Assembly: GCA_963714425.1 (NCBI GenBank)
Contig: CAVQOI010000001.1
Span: 372,001-436,000 of the forward strand
Reading direction: 5' to 3'
Source: DATCYX01 sp963714425
GTDB taxonomy: Bacteria > Chloroflexota > Anaerolineae > Anaerolineales > UBA4823
Length of the DNA: 64,000 bases
The notes under the pieces were generated by a model. The model worked only from the letters and a program-made list of their open reading frames with translations. It made no database searches and had not been told where the DNA came from. Positions 40,781 to 49,618 of the stretch are shown piece after piece (position 1 is the first letter of the stretch; each line of letters begins with the position of its first letter). The position numbers and the translations under genes are program-made.

Positions 40781-41398
40781 GTGATTAAGGCTATCATTTT
40801 TGACTTGGGCGGGGTGATCCTGCGAACGCTGGACCAAAGGCCTCGCCGTGCGCTTGCTGATCGCCTGGGCACAAATCTCTACCAGCTATACAACCAGGTA
40901 TTCTCGAGCGAGAGTGCCCGCCAGGCTACTCTGGGGCAGATCAGCACCGCGCAACACCTGGAAGCGATTGGCAAGCATTTTGGTAAAGACGGGCAGGAGC
41001 TGGAAAAACTCATCCGAGATTTCTGGGAGGGTGACCGGCTGGATGATTCTCTCCTGGGTTTTCTAAAGTCAACCCGCCCTCAGTATAAGACTGCCTTATT
41101 GAGCAACGCCTGGGATAACCTGCGAGGCATGTTGGAGGACGAGTGGAAAATCGCGGATGTTTTTGATGAGCTCATCATCTCAGCCGAGGTCGGGTTGGCA
41201 AAACCAGACCATCGCATATACACGCTCACATTGGATCGATTGGGTGTCGCTCCGGAACAAGCAGTTTTTGTCGACGACTTCATTGAAAATGTGGATGCAG
41301 CTCGCTGGATTGGGATGCATTCTGTCCACTTCCGCTCGGTGCCTCAGGCATTAGCCGATCTGGAGCGTTATCTGAAAGAAGAGAAGGGAAATCCATGA
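40781..41398 (+). CDS. HAD-superfamily hydrolase (subfamily IA)
   Basis: 205 residues from GTG 40781, with AGGAG about 10 bases upstream. Motif I IIFDLGGVILRT near 5-16 has Gly-Gly in place of the second Asp region, as in the YihX/haloacid-dehalogenase-like IA group; motif II is ALLSNAWDN near 105 (Ser, Asn); motif III Lys is GLAKPDHRIY near 139; motif IV is VFVDDFIENV near 163. Probably a sugar- or nucleotide-phosphatase or dehalogenase-like enzyme; substrate unknown. It overlaps the amidase ATG by 4 bases, indicating coupling. Confidence 0.9.
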   Translation: MIKAIIFDLGGVILRTLDQRPRRALADRLGTNLYQLYNQVFSSESARQATLGQISTAQHLEAIGKHFGKDGQELEKLIRDFWEGDRLDDSLLGFLKSTRPQYKTALLSNAWDNLRGMLEDEWKIADVFDELIISAEVGLAKPDHRIYTLTLDRLGVAPEQAVFVDDFIENVDAARWIGMHSVHFRSVPQALADLERYLKEEKGNP

Positions 41399-42786
41399 AC
41401 CTCACCCACCTCACAATCCACGAAGCCGCGGCTCTTCTTGCCAGGCACGAACTATCTCCTGTTGATCTCACCCGCGCGTATTTGGAACGCATCGAACGCA
41501 TCAATCCCAGCTTAAACTATTACATCACAATTACCGCCGATCTTGCGATGCATAACGCTCGCCGGGCGGAAGGGGAGCTCCAGGCAGGCGTCCGGCGCGG
41601 ATACCTGCATGGTATCCCGCTGGCGCTCAAAGACCTTTACGAGACTGCAGGCGTGCGCACCACGCATGGCTCAACCTTTTTTGCGGGATATGTGCCTGAA
41701 ATTGACGGGCAGGTTGTTTCGAACCTGAAAGATGCCGGGATGGTGCTCCTGGGAAAAACAAACATGCACGAGATCGCCCTGGGTGTAACCAACGTAAACC
41801 CGCATTATGGACCCAGCCGCAATCCCTGGAATGCTGAGCGCATCACCGGGGGGTCATCGGGAGGTTCCGCAGGGGCGGTGTCGGCAGGGCTGTGCATGGC
41901 GGCTCTCGGCAGCGATACGGGGGGTTCAATTCGCATCCCGGCCTCCTTGTGTGGTGTGGTGGGACTGAAACCCACCTACGGGCGCATCAGTCTGCAAGGC
42001 GTCATCCCCCTGAGCTGGAACCTGGATCACGCAGGACCGATGACACGCTGTGTGCGTGATGCTGCTATCCTGATGGGTGCGCTCTCTGGTTATGACGCTG
42101 AGGATCCAGGCTCATCCGACGTGCCCGTGGATGATTATCTGGCGCATCTCGAAGAGGGCGTGAAGCACTGGCGCTTCGCCCTGGCAGCCGACGAGTTCTT
42201 CTCGAAGGTTGATCCCCAGGTAGATGCAGCTATCCAGCACGCAGTAGTAGTCCTTTCCCAGCTGGGAGCAAAGGTGAAATCCGTGGAGTTTCCAGAGGGC
42301 TACAATGCGGCAGCAACTAACGTCGCTATGGTCACAAGCGATGCGGCTGCATTCCACCAGAAGCGGCTGGAGGAAACCCCGGAAGGTTTTGGAGAAGATG
42401 TGCGCCAACGCCTGGAGAGCGGCGCGAGGCGCACGTCGAGCGAGTACGCCCTGGCGCGCAGGGAGCAGACCCGCTTGCGCCGTCTTTACGAACGCTTCTT
42501 CGATGGCTACGATATACTCATCACACCATCAACTCCCGTGACTGCGCCCTCCATCCAGGGACCGGATGCAGTCGAGCAAGCAAAGCTGCTCACACGTTTC
42601 ACAGCCCCATTTAACCTGACAGGGCTGCCTGCAATCTCTCTCCCCTGCGGTTTCGACTCGGACGGCTTACCAGTGGGGATTCAGCTCGTGGCAAAGCCTT
42701 GGGCAGAAGCGGCGCTGCTGCGCGCTGCCTATGCTTATGAGAAGGCTGCCGGTTGGTACCAGCAACAACCGAATTTGATTACCTAG
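41395..42786 (+). CDS. Amidase-signature enzyme (GatA-like)
   Basis: 463 residues. The Ser-cisSer-Lys triad is visible: Lys in LALKDLYET near 81, cis-Ser in ITGGSSGGSAGAVSAG near 155, and the nucleophile Ser in ALGSDTGGSIRIPAS near 179. The length is close to GatA, but gatB and gatC are absent from the surroundings and the C-terminus is short, so it may be a stand-alone amidase rather than the Glu-tRNA amidotransferase subunit. It is coupled to the HAD gene by ATGA overlap. The end overlaps a reading frame of the HD-GYP gene and the stop of a MocR-gene remnant on the other strand. Confidence 0.9.
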   Translation: MNLTHLTIHEAAALLARHELSPVDLTRAYLERIERINPSLNYYITITADLAMHNARRAEGELQAGVRRGYLHGIPLALKDLYETAGVRTTHGSTFFAGYVPEIDGQVVSNLKDAGMVLLGKTNMHEIALGVTNVNPHYGPSRNPWNAERITGGSSGGSAGAVSAGLCMAALGSDTGGSIRIPASLCGVVGLKPTYGRISLQGVIPLSWNLDHAGPMTRCVRDAAILMGALSGYDAEDPGSSDVPVDDYLAHLEEGVKHWRFALAADEFFSKVDPQVDAAIQHAVVVLSQLGAKVKSVEFPEGYNAAATNVAMVTSDAAAFHQKRLEETPEGFGEDVRQRLESGARRTSSEYALARREQTRLRRLYERFFDGYDILITPSTPVTAPSIQGPDAVEQAKLLTRFTAPFNLTGLPAISLPCGFDSDGLPVGIQLVAKPWAEAALLRAAYAYEKAAGWYQQQPNLIT

Positions 42787-43916
42787 ATCTGGATTTTCTC
42801 TGCTTTCGGTCGCTCCGCGATCATCTCACCCAGACGCTGAATAGCCCGGTCGGCTTGATCGGACCAGAACGCCTTGATCTACGGGTTACCTTTAATGTAT
42901 TGCTAGATCAAGTTACTACGACTCTCAAAGTTGATGCCGCGTGTGTTTTGCTGCAGATCCCCGGCACACAATTGCTTGAGTATTCCGCTGGAAGAGGTTT
43001 CCGCACTCAAGCCTTGCAACACACCTCTCTGCGGGTTGGAGAAGGCAACGCTGGCCGGGCCGCACTCGAACGTCATATCCTCATAATTCCTGATCTTGTC
43101 GAGGCTGAGAACGGCTTACGACGATCGCCCCTGTTTGTCAGGGAGGAATTTGTCACTTATGTTGCTATGCCGCTCATTGTCAAAGGCCTTGTCAAAGGTG
43201 TGCTGGAAATATTTCATCGAACTCACTTTGAACCAGATCAAGAATGGTTGGATTTTCTGGAAGCTCTAGCAGTACAAGCAGCGATTGCCATCGATAACGC
43301 TACACTTTTCGATAAACTGCAACAATCAAATGTTGAACTGAGTATGGCTTACGATACCACCCTGGAGGGCTGGTCTCGTGCCATGGACATGCGCGATAAA
43401 GAAACTGAAGGTCACTCCATCCGGGTCGCTGAGTTGACTTTGCGTTTAGCACGATCTCTTGGGATCAACGAGGCGGACCTGGTGCATGTACGGCGTGGTG
43501 CTATGCTGCACGATATGGGTAAGATGGGTATCCCTGATACCATTTTACTCAAGCCCGCACCTCTCACTGACGAAGAATGGGAACTCATGCGAAGTCATCC
43601 AACCCTTGCCTATGAGATGCTCTCGCCAATTGCCTACCTTCGCCCAGCATTGGATATCCCTTACTGTCATCACGAAAAATGGGATGGCACGGGTTACCCA
43701 CGCGGGTTAAATGGAGAACAAATACCACAAGCCGCGCGCATCTTTGCTGTGATTGATGTTTGGGATGCACTGCGATCTGATCGACCGTATCGGAAAGCAT
43801 GGTCAGATGAAAAAGCATTATCATACATCAACGAGCTAGCTGGTAAGCATTTTGACCCACACGTAGTTGAAGCTTTTGACCGTATGTTGGAGGAGATTAA
43901 TATACTAAACCCATAA
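42753..43916 (+). CDS. GAF / HD-GYP domain protein (probable c-di-GMP phosphodiesterase), 5'-truncated
   Basis: Open frame of 387 residues from TTG 42753; the true start is unclear. Residues 1-40 overlap the amidase end and the antisense of a MocR-gene remnant, and conserved sequence starts exactly at residue 41 (DLRVTFNVLLDQVTTTLKVD). A GAF domain covers about 45-185. The HD-GYP domain (about 200-380) has GHSIRVAE, the HD pair LHDMGKMGIPD, HHEKWDGTGYPRG and GLNGEQIP, all residues needed for a c-di-GMP phosphodiesterase. Relatives carry more sensor domains upstream, so this copy seems to have lost its 5' end in a rearrangement. There is no ATG in the first 195 codons other than inner ones. 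Confidence 0.8.
   Translation: MVPATTEFDYLDLDFLCFRSLRDHLTQTLNSPVGLIGPERLDLRVTFNVLLDQVTTTLKVDAACVLLQIPGTQLLEYSAGRGFRTQALQHTSLRVGEGNAGRAALERHILIIPDLVEAENGLRRSPLFVREEFVTYVAMPLIVKGLVKGVLEIFHRTHFEPDQEWLDFLEALAVQAAIAIDNATLFDKLQQSNVELSMAYDTTLEGWSRAMDMRDKETEGHSIRVAELTLRLARSLGINEADLVHVRRGAMLHDMGKMGIPDTILLKPAPLTDEEWELMRSHPTLAYEMLSPIAYLRPALDIPYCHHEKWDGTGYPRGLNGEQIPQAARIFAVIDVWDALRSDRPYRKAWSDEKALSYINELAGKHFDPHVVEAFDRMLEEINILNP
42783..42872 (-). pseudogene. 3' remnant of a MocR-type regulator gene
   Basis: The minus strand encodes AFWSDQADRAIQRLGEMIA followed by a short tail and a TAG stop at 42785-42783. This matches the C-terminus of the intact MocR-type protein encoded at 44136-45560 (AFWSDQADRAIHRLGEMIA). 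At DNA level 42820-42872 matches 44152-44204 at 46 of 53 positions. Homology stops abruptly at 42873, where the GAF domain of the HD-GYP gene begins. Confidence 0.75.
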
Positions 43917-44135
43917 AACAATCAACCGTTTATGGGTTCGTAAAAAATACTCAGATATTCTTGCAGGATGCGGATGCGCGGATATTTTTACGGTTATTAT
44001 TTGGCTATCGGATTCTCATCGAGTTGGAATGAGCTTGGCCTGATTGCTGATGGATGCATTATGTCACAATAGGGTTGTCGAACGCTCCCACCCCAAAACA
44101 GCTTTTATGCTTTTTGGCTTTGCCCCGCTCCCGCA

Positions 44136-45560
44136 TCAAGATCCCATAGCAATCATTTCCCCCAGGCGATGGATAGCCCGGTCAGCTTGATCGGACCAGA
44201 ATGCGGCATTAAGCCGGATAAAATTGCGGTATTGATCGGTCGCCGAGAAAATATGTCCCGGAGCCAGTGTGATGCCTGCATTCAATGCCTGGCGGTATAA
44301 CTGCAGCGAATCGACGTTCTCAGGAAGCTGAACCCACAGCACAAACCCACCATTTGGGCGCGTCACGCGTGTATCCCCCGGTAGATAGCGCATAACTGCT
44401 TGCGACATCTGGGCGATATTTTTGGAGTACACACGGCGGATTTGGCGCAGATGGTGGTCGTACCCACCGCTATCCAGAAAGCGTGCAATTGTAATCTGGG
44501 GCAGGGTTGCTGTGGCGATGGTGGATGTGTACTTGAGCCATTCCACGGTGGATTTATACCTTCCCGGAGCAACCCATCCTACCCGATGCCCGGGACTGAG
44601 CATCTTGGAGAAAGATGAGCACAACATAACCAGACCCTTCTGGTCGTAAGCTTTTGCAGGGATTGGGCGGTCACCGCTGAAATAGATCTCCCCTGAAGCA
44701 TCCCCCTCAATGAGCGGGATTTCATGGGTTGCGAGGTATTGCACGAGCTCTTTTTTATTATCATCCGGCATCAGGCAACCCAGGGGATTGTGGAAGGTTG
44801 GGAGTAATAAGCACGCCTTCACCGGATTGTGCTCAATGGCAAAGCGCAATGCCGGTAGGCTGATGCCATCCCTTGGGTGTGTAGGGATCTCCAGAGCACG
44901 CAGTTCCAATGATTCCAACACCTGGAGAACACCAAAGTATGTGGGTGATTCGATTGCTACCGTGTCTCCAGGACGGCAGATGGCACGCAAGCACAACACA
45001 AAAGCTTCCAGGCAACCAGAGGTGGTGACAATATCGCTTGGGGCAAGATGGCAGCCAGCCACAACAGCACGCTGGGCAATCTGGACGCGCAGAGGTTCGT
45101 AACCTGGGGGGATATCGTAGAGGCCTGTCAGGCTGCCGAGTTGCCGGGCTTCAGAGGCCATAATGCGGTTCAACTTATCTGTAGCAACCAATTCCGGATG
45201 GGGGATGGCAGCTCCTAGCTGTACCAGGCTGGGATTCATTGTGTCGCGCAATACCATCATCACCAGCTCACGTTTGCTTACCTTGGTTGGGTCAGGACCT
45301 GGTGTGGTTTCTTCCGGCTCGGGAAAAGCGGAAGGCAAATGAGCCCTTACGTAGTACCCCGACTGCGGACGAGCTTCGATCAGGCCGCGATCTTCCAGGT
45401 TCATGTACGCCTGTAGGGCTGTGGTCACGCTGACTTTGCGCTGGCGGCTCAGCTGGCGAACAGAGGGGATCCGTTCTCCACACCGGTAGGTTCCGAGGGC
45501 GATTAAATCTGCGATCTCTTCAGCGATTGTCTCGTAGAGAAACTGTCTTGGATGGGTCAT
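44136..45560 (-). CDS. MocR/PdxR-type regulator: GntR helix-turn-helix fused to aminotransferase domain
   Basis: 474 residues. The N-terminal GntR winged helix (about 8-72) shows YETIAEEIADLIALGTYRCG and RIPSVRQLSRQRKVSVTTA. The fold-type I aminotransferase domain follows: PHPELVATDKLNR, TTSGCLEAFVLCLRA, NPLGCLMPDDNK, and the PLP lysine in SSFSKMLSPGHRVGW near 318. MocR proteins are transcription factors that use PLP or an aminated ligand as effector. The divergent DUF2917 gene is the natural target candidate, across a 242-base AT-rich gap. Confidence 0.94.
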   Translation of the reverse strand: MTHPRQFLYETIAEEIADLIALGTYRCGERIPSVRQLSRQRKVSVTTALQAYMNLEDRGLIEARPQSGYYVRAHLPSAFPEPEETTPGPDPTKVSKRELVMMVLRDTMNPSLVQLGAAIPHPELVATDKLNRIMASEARQLGSLTGLYDIPPGYEPLRVQIAQRAVVAGCHLAPSDIVTTSGCLEAFVLCLRAICRPGDTVAIESPTYFGVLQVLESLELRALEIPTHPRDGISLPALRFAIEHNPVKACLLLPTFHNPLGCLMPDDNKKELVQYLATHEIPLIEGDASGEIYFSGDRPIPAKAYDQKGLVMLCSSFSKMLSPGHRVGWVAPGRYKSTVEWLKYTSTIATATLPQITIARFLDSGGYDHHLRQIRRVYSKNIAQMSQAVMRYLPGDTRVTRPNGGFVLWVQLPENVDSLQLYRQALNAGITLAPGHIFSATDQYRNFIRLNAAFWSDQADRAIHRLGEMIAMGS

Positions 45561-45802
45561 GGCTCAACTCGGTTGCGGAAGTGTACAGTTGATTGGACAA
45601 AAAACAAGCACAGTCCTTGAATACGTGGTACTGTAATGGTCACAATTCATAATTACTGCATCTGTTATTTTATCAGAATATCCTTTACAATGTCAATTAA
45701 GTAGCGAAACCATTCAGGTTTCACCCAGCAATTGAATACAAGATTGCTGGCAGAAAAATGATTTGATCTAAACGTTCCCTTGTGAATGAATTGGAGGTTG
45801 AA

Positions 45803-46099
45803 ATGGCACACATTGCATTACGTACGGTTACTCCGGTCACAGAAATTTTACTCCCTGCGGGGAAGATCTGGCGAGCAGATGGCGATCTGCGCGGTGAGGT
45901 GATCCGATGTGAGAAAGGTTCGCTGTGGATTACGCAGCATGGTGATCTCAATGATTATCTCTTGAATTCAGGAGATCGGTTCTGGGTCACCCGGCCAGGG
46001 ACCTTGTTGGTGCAAGCAGTGCGGGATGCACGCTTCAACAGCACTCGCGACAAGCCGATCAAGCTGGAGCCAAGGTATGCCCATCTGGGGCATGACTGA
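45803..46099 (+). CDS. DUF2917 family protein
   Basis: 98 residues from ATG 45803, with GGAGG 5 bases upstream. The DUF2917 core is clear: GEVIRCEKGSLWITQHGDLN near 35-55 and LNSGDRFWVTRPGTLLVQAV near 58-78, a small cupin-like beta domain. Function unknown. It is divergent from the MocR-type gene, a pairing I recall from other bacteria, so it is a probable target of that regulator. A perfect-stem terminator follows. Confidence 0.85.
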   Translation: MAHIALRTVTPVTEILLPAGKIWRADGDLRGEVIRCEKGSLWITQHGDLNDYLLNSGDRFWVTRPGTLLVQAVRDARFNSTRDKPIKLEPRYAHLGHD

Positions 46100-46169
46100 C
46101 GCATAAGGCTCAACCAGAATTTGATCTCAGTTCTCCATCACCCCATTTGACTTAATGGCAACGACAATT

Positions 46170-46213
46170 AAAAAGGCTGGTCTGCAGGGGATCCCCTGCA
46201 GACCAGCCTTTTT
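46170..46213. terminator. Bidirectional intrinsic terminator (perfect palindrome)
   Basis: Perfect 44-bp palindrome centred at 46191/46192: A5-GGCTGGTCTGCAGGGG-A on the left arm and its exact complement on the right, ending in a T run on each strand. It serves both the DUF2917 gene (plus) and the aminotransferase gene (minus). Confidence 0.93.
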
Positions 46214-46224
46214 TTGATTTTGTG

Positions 46225-47199
46225 CTAGGTCGTAATTGTCTCACTCACCTTGGCTTCCCTGGTGGGGCGGTTCGGATGAGGATAAACGGCGACGTTCCAG
46301 TGTCGAAAGCGTGGGTTACGCCCGCGCACAGCGTCATCAAAAAAATTGCGAACTTCGGTAGTAACAGGTCCCATACTCCCCGCTCCGATGTGGCGATGAT
46401 CCACGCGGGTTACTGCGGTTACTTCAGCTGCCGTTCCGGTTATGAATAGCTCGCTGCTAAGGTAGACTTCCGTGCGATCAATGGGGCGCTCGATCACGGT
46501 GATACCCATTTCCTCTCGCAACAACTCGATTACAGTTCGCCTGGTGATGCCTTCAAGGATGTTCTCAGTGACGGGTGGGGTAATCACAACGCCATCACGG
46601 ATAATGAAGACATTCATCGCGCTGCCCTCTGAGACGTGGCCTTCCTGTGTGAGCACCAGCGCTTCATCGAATCCAGCGCGCACTGCGTCTGTCTTGATAA
46701 ATGCTGAATTGGCATATGCCCCGCTGATCTTGCCGCGTGCTGGGATGGCGTTATCATCCACTCGCCGCCAGGACGATATCGTAACATGAGCGTTGGTGTC
46801 GTTGCTGACGTAACGGTTGATTGGCACTGCGACGAGAGACAACTCGTCGTGCAGGTCGTGCAGTTTAACCCCAATGATCTCATCCGATTTGTATGCCAGG
46901 GGTCGGATGTAGATATCTCTACGGTAGTCATCTACTCTTAGAAGATCGACTGTGATCTGTGTCAGACTTTCAACTGTTTGGTTGAGCTCCATGCACATTA
47001 CTTTTGCGGAGTTGAGAAACCTCTGAAAGTGGTCATAAGGTCGGAAAATGTAGAGCTGCTCATCGTCTGCATTCCAATAACCACGCATTCCACCAAATAC
47101 AGCTGTACCATAATTCAGTGCGTGAGAGAGTACCCCGATTTTTGCCTCGCTGTAGGGAACGATCTTACCTTTGAAATACGCATTTCGGGGGAGCTCCAT
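46225..47199 (-). CDS. ilvE: Branched-chain amino acid aminotransferase
   Basis: 324 residues from ATG 47199, with AAGGAGGT 7 bases upstream. Transfers the amino group between Leu/Ile/Val and 2-oxoglutarate using PLP. Fold-type IV motifs: SHALNYGTAVFGGMRGYW near 24, ARGKISGAYANSAFIKTDA with the PLP Lys near 155, then GSAMNVFIIRDGVVITPP and ILEGITRRTVIELLREEMGI near 215-235, and ELFITGTAAEVTAV near 255. Length usual. D-amino acid and 4-amino-4-deoxychorismate lyases share the fold, but the motif set favours IlvE. Single-gene unit. Confidence 0.95.
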   Translation of the reverse strand: MELPRNAYFKGKIVPYSEAKIGVLSHALNYGTAVFGGMRGYWNADDEQLYIFRPYDHFQRFLNSAKVMCMELNQTVESLTQITVDLLRVDDYRRDIYIRPLAYKSDEIIGVKLHDLHDELSLVAVPINRYVSNDTNAHVTISSWRRVDDNAIPARGKISGAYANSAFIKTDAVRAGFDEALVLTQEGHVSEGSAMNVFIIRDGVVITPPVTENILEGITRRTVIELLREEMGITVIERPIDRTEVYLSSELFITGTAAEVTAVTRVDHRHIGAGSMGPVTTEVRNFFDDAVRGRNPRFRHWNVAVYPHPNRPTREAKVSETITT

Positions 47200-47389
47200 T
47201 GAAGATACCTCCTTGAAAACCAAACTAATGAGTTTTCCGCCCTTTAATCAATAATAACCGAGTAACTGATTATATCACTGCGAGCCGTTCAAACTCTTTA
47301 ATAGCATATGATTGAACAGGGGTTTCATTATTGGATTCTTTTGTGTATACTAAACGCCATAATCTCGTGAGTGCCCCCAGGAGGAGTTT

Positions 47390-48295
47390 ATGAAGCGCGC
47401 TGTCAGCATCAGTATTGGCACATCCAATCGCGACAAGGCGGTAGAGGTGGAGTTGCTAGGGGAGAAGGTATTGATCGAACGGATAGGCACGGATGGGGAT
47501 ATGGAGAGAGCAGCCCAACTGTATAAGGAGTTAGACGGCGAGGTGGACGCCTTTGGGGTCGGTGGCGCTGATTTAGGGGCGATGGTGGATGATAAATGGT
47601 ACCCGCTTTATTCGGTGCAGCCCATGGTACGCTTCGTCGAACGAACTCCGGTCGTCGACGGCGCCGGATTAAAGAATACGTTAGAGAATCGACTAGGGCA
47701 ATTCATTGAAGCGAATATTGGCGAATATCTGGGGCAGAAAGGCAGAAAAGCTTTTATCACATTAGGCGTTGACCGCTGGGGGATGGCGCAGTCGTTCCTT
47801 GAATGTGGATATGAATGCATCTTTGGTGATCTCATGTTTGGGCTGGGTATTCCTCTCCCAGTGCGTACAGCAGGCGGGCTAAAAACCCTTGCTGCTTTGC
47901 TAATGCCAATCGCCGGGCGGCTCCCCTTTGAGTGGGTCTATCCGACCGGTGAGAAGCAGGAAAAGCGCATACCAAAGTGGAAGAAATACTATGAGTGGGC
48001 GACTGTGATCGCGGGCGACTGCCATTACATCAAACGACATATGCCTGACCGGCTGGATGGAAAAATCATCGCCACGAATACGACTACGCCTGCGGATGTC
48101 CAGATGTTCCGGGGCGCTGGCGTCAAATACTTGGTGACCTCCACACCTGTTTTAGAAGGACGCTCCTTTGGTACGAACATGATGGAGGCCGCATTGGTTG
48201 CCGTAGCCGGCAAAGGGCGAGAGCTAACGAGAGACGAATTGACCGAGCTCTTGGACAAGTTAGGTCTTGAGCCAGGATTGCAGGAGTTGAATTAA
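47390..48295 (+). CDS. Conserved protein of unknown function (quinate dehydrogenase-like annotation group)
   Basis: 301 residues from ATG 47390, with AGGAGG 5 bases upstream. Soluble, mixed alpha/beta. Visible segments: VSISIGTSNRDKAVEVELLG at the start, GEVDAFGVGGADLG near 55, FITLGVDRWGMAQSFLECGY near 123, GDCHYIKRHMPDRLDGKIIA near 205, TNTTTPADVQMFRGAGVKYL and the final TRDELTELL helix. I recall related proteins in Chloroflexi and Firmicutes labelled quinate 5-dehydrogenase, but I see no dinucleotide-binding motif. It starts a tight operon with a nucleotidyltransferase (1-base gap) and a PAP2 phosphatase (4-base overlap), so a joint pathway is likely. Confidence 0.6.
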   Translation: MKRAVSISIGTSNRDKAVEVELLGEKVLIERIGTDGDMERAAQLYKELDGEVDAFGVGGADLGAMVDDKWYPLYSVQPMVRFVERTPVVDGAGLKNTLENRLGQFIEANIGEYLGQKGRKAFITLGVDRWGMAQSFLECGYECIFGDLMFGLGIPLPVRTAGGLKTLAALLMPIAGRLPFEWVYPTGEKQEKRIPKWKKYYEWATVIAGDCHYIKRHMPDRLDGKIIATNTTTPADVQMFRGAGVKYLVTSTPVLEGRSFGTNMMEAALVAVAGKGRELTRDELTELLDKLGLEPGLQELN

Positions 48296-48296
48296 G

Positions 48297-49085
48297 ATGG
48301 ATGCAATTGTGACTGCCGGAGGCGTACCTCAGCCAGGTGAGCCTCTCTACGAATACACACAGGGTCAATCCAAGGCGCTCCTCGAAATAGCTGGAAAAAC
48401 CATGATCCAGTGGGTTTTGGAAGCCCTGGACGCAAGTACCTATGTGGAGCGTGTGGTTGTGATTGGACTGGACTCCGAGAGTGGCGTTATGTCCACAAAA
48501 TTAAAGGCATTTCTCCCGAGCCAGGGAGGTATGGTGGACAATATTCGCGCTGGCATATTCAAAATCTTGGATTTTGATCCGCAGGAACGGCTTGTATTGG
48601 TGGTCTCGTCGGACATACCTGGGATTACTCCCGAAATGGTGGACTGGGCAATTGCTGAAGCGAAGAAGACGGAAAAAGATGTTTATTACAACGTCATCCC
48701 ACGCGATGTTATGGAGACTACATTCCCTGCTTCACGTCGCTCTTACACAAATCTAAAAGATTTGCAGGTTTGTGGGGGGGATATGAACCTGGTGCGTACC
48801 GGATTGGTGACTTCCAACGACGAGATATGGTTTAAGTTGATCGAGTCTCGTAAGAATGTGTTCAAACAGGCAGCCCTGATCGGCTATGATACGCTGCTGT
48901 TCCTGCTCTTGCGACGGCTTACCCTGGAAAATGCTGTGACCAGGGTGGCACAACGGCTTAAGATTACCGGTCAGGCGCTCGTCTGCCCGTACGCCGAGGT
49001 GGGTATGGATGTCGACAAACCGAACCAGCTCGAAATCCTGCGGAGCTATTTAGAACTGCGGCAGGCGGAGGAGGGCATGGCGTGA
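48297..49085 (+). CDS. Nucleotidyltransferase (MobA/GlmU-like NTP transferase)
   Basis: 262 residues. GT-A-type nucleotidyltransferase: the N-terminal MDAIVTAGGVPQPGEPLYEY has the AGG nucleotide loop, followed by GQSKALLEIAGKTMIQWVLEAL, where the Lys-Ala/Leu motif binds the triphosphate, and VLVVSSDIPGITPEMVDWAI near 105, with Asp as metal ligand. A variant with a C-terminal helical extension of about 100 residues. It would attach a nucleotide to a phosphorylated sugar, polyol or lipid head group. It is flanked by an unknown protein and a PAP2-type phosphatase in the same operon; the substrate is not known. Confidence 0.85.
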   Translation: MDAIVTAGGVPQPGEPLYEYTQGQSKALLEIAGKTMIQWVLEALDASTYVERVVVIGLDSESGVMSTKLKAFLPSQGGMVDNIRAGIFKILDFDPQERLVLVVSSDIPGITPEMVDWAIAEAKKTEKDVYYNVIPRDVMETTFPASRRSYTNLKDLQVCGGDMNLVRTGLVTSNDEIWFKLIESRKNVFKQAALIGYDTLLFLLLRRLTLENAVTRVAQRLKITGQALVCPYAEVGMDVDKPNQLEILRSYLELRQAEEGMA

Positions 49086-49618
49086 TAGCAGGAGGCTGGG
49101 CACGCCTGGCTGAGATCGATGATCATCTCTCAAAAAAGCTTCGTGTAGCCGAAAAACCAGGCTTATTGCGTAGCATCTCGATTTTGCTGGCGCATTCAGG
49201 TGATTCGTGGTTTTGGTTTCTCGGCTTGGGTTTGGTAATCTGGCTAGATGAGGAATTTTGGCGAAGTCGAGCCATCGTATTTGTGGTGGGCATCCTCATC
49301 ACCGCATTCCTTGTCATGGTGGTAAAGTTCAGTGTCCGCCGGCGACGACCAGAAGGTGAGTGGGGAGGGATATACCGGAAAACGGATCCTCATTCCTTTC
49401 CCTCCGGGCATGCTGCGAGAGCGGTTCTTCTGGCAATACTGGCTGCTGGGTTAGGACCTGCCTGGTTTGCAATTTTGCTTAGCGTCTGGGCGCCGCTGGT
49501 TGTTCTGGCTCGGGTTGCCATGGGTCTGCACTATCTCTCAGATGTATTGGCAGGCGCAGTTTTTGGGTTACTGATGGGGGCGATTATGAACCGCTGGCTG
49601 CCTGCATTTCTTTTTTAA
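49082..49618 (+). CDS. PAP2-family membrane phosphatase
   Basis: 178 residues from GTG 49082 with a 4-base overlap (GTGA) with the previous stop. About five membrane helices. The three acid-phosphatase motifs are KFSVRRRRP near 80, FPSGHAARAV near 101 (catalytic His) and RVAMGLHYLSDVLAG near 142 (nucleophilic His and Asp). It would hydrolyse a lipid phosphate such as undecaprenyl pyrophosphate or phosphatidate or a pathway intermediate. The last 35 bases overlap the convergent isomerase gene. Confidence 0.92.
   Translation: MIAGGWARLAEIDDHLSKKLRVAEKPGLLRSISILLAHSGDSWFWFLGLGLVIWLDEEFWRSRAIVFVVGILITAFLVMVVKFSVRRRRPEGEWGGIYRKTDPHSFPSGHAARAVLLAILAAGLGPAWFAILLSVWAPLVVLARVAMGLHYLSDVLAGAVFGLLMGAIMNRWLPAFLF

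Noticed and set aside
41395..42786. Amidase as GatA of the Glu-tRNA(Gln) amidotransferase.
   Set aside because: No gatB or gatC is next to it and the context (HAD gene) does not support that; left as GatA-like.
42753..42872. First 40 residues of the HD-GYP frame as a genuine N-terminus.
   Set aside because: They are the antisense of a recognisable MocR-gene end and lie partly inside the amidase gene.
46170..46213. Perfect palindrome as a regulator operator or transposon end.
   Set aside because: It ends in T runs on both strands between two converging genes, so a bidirectional terminator explains it.
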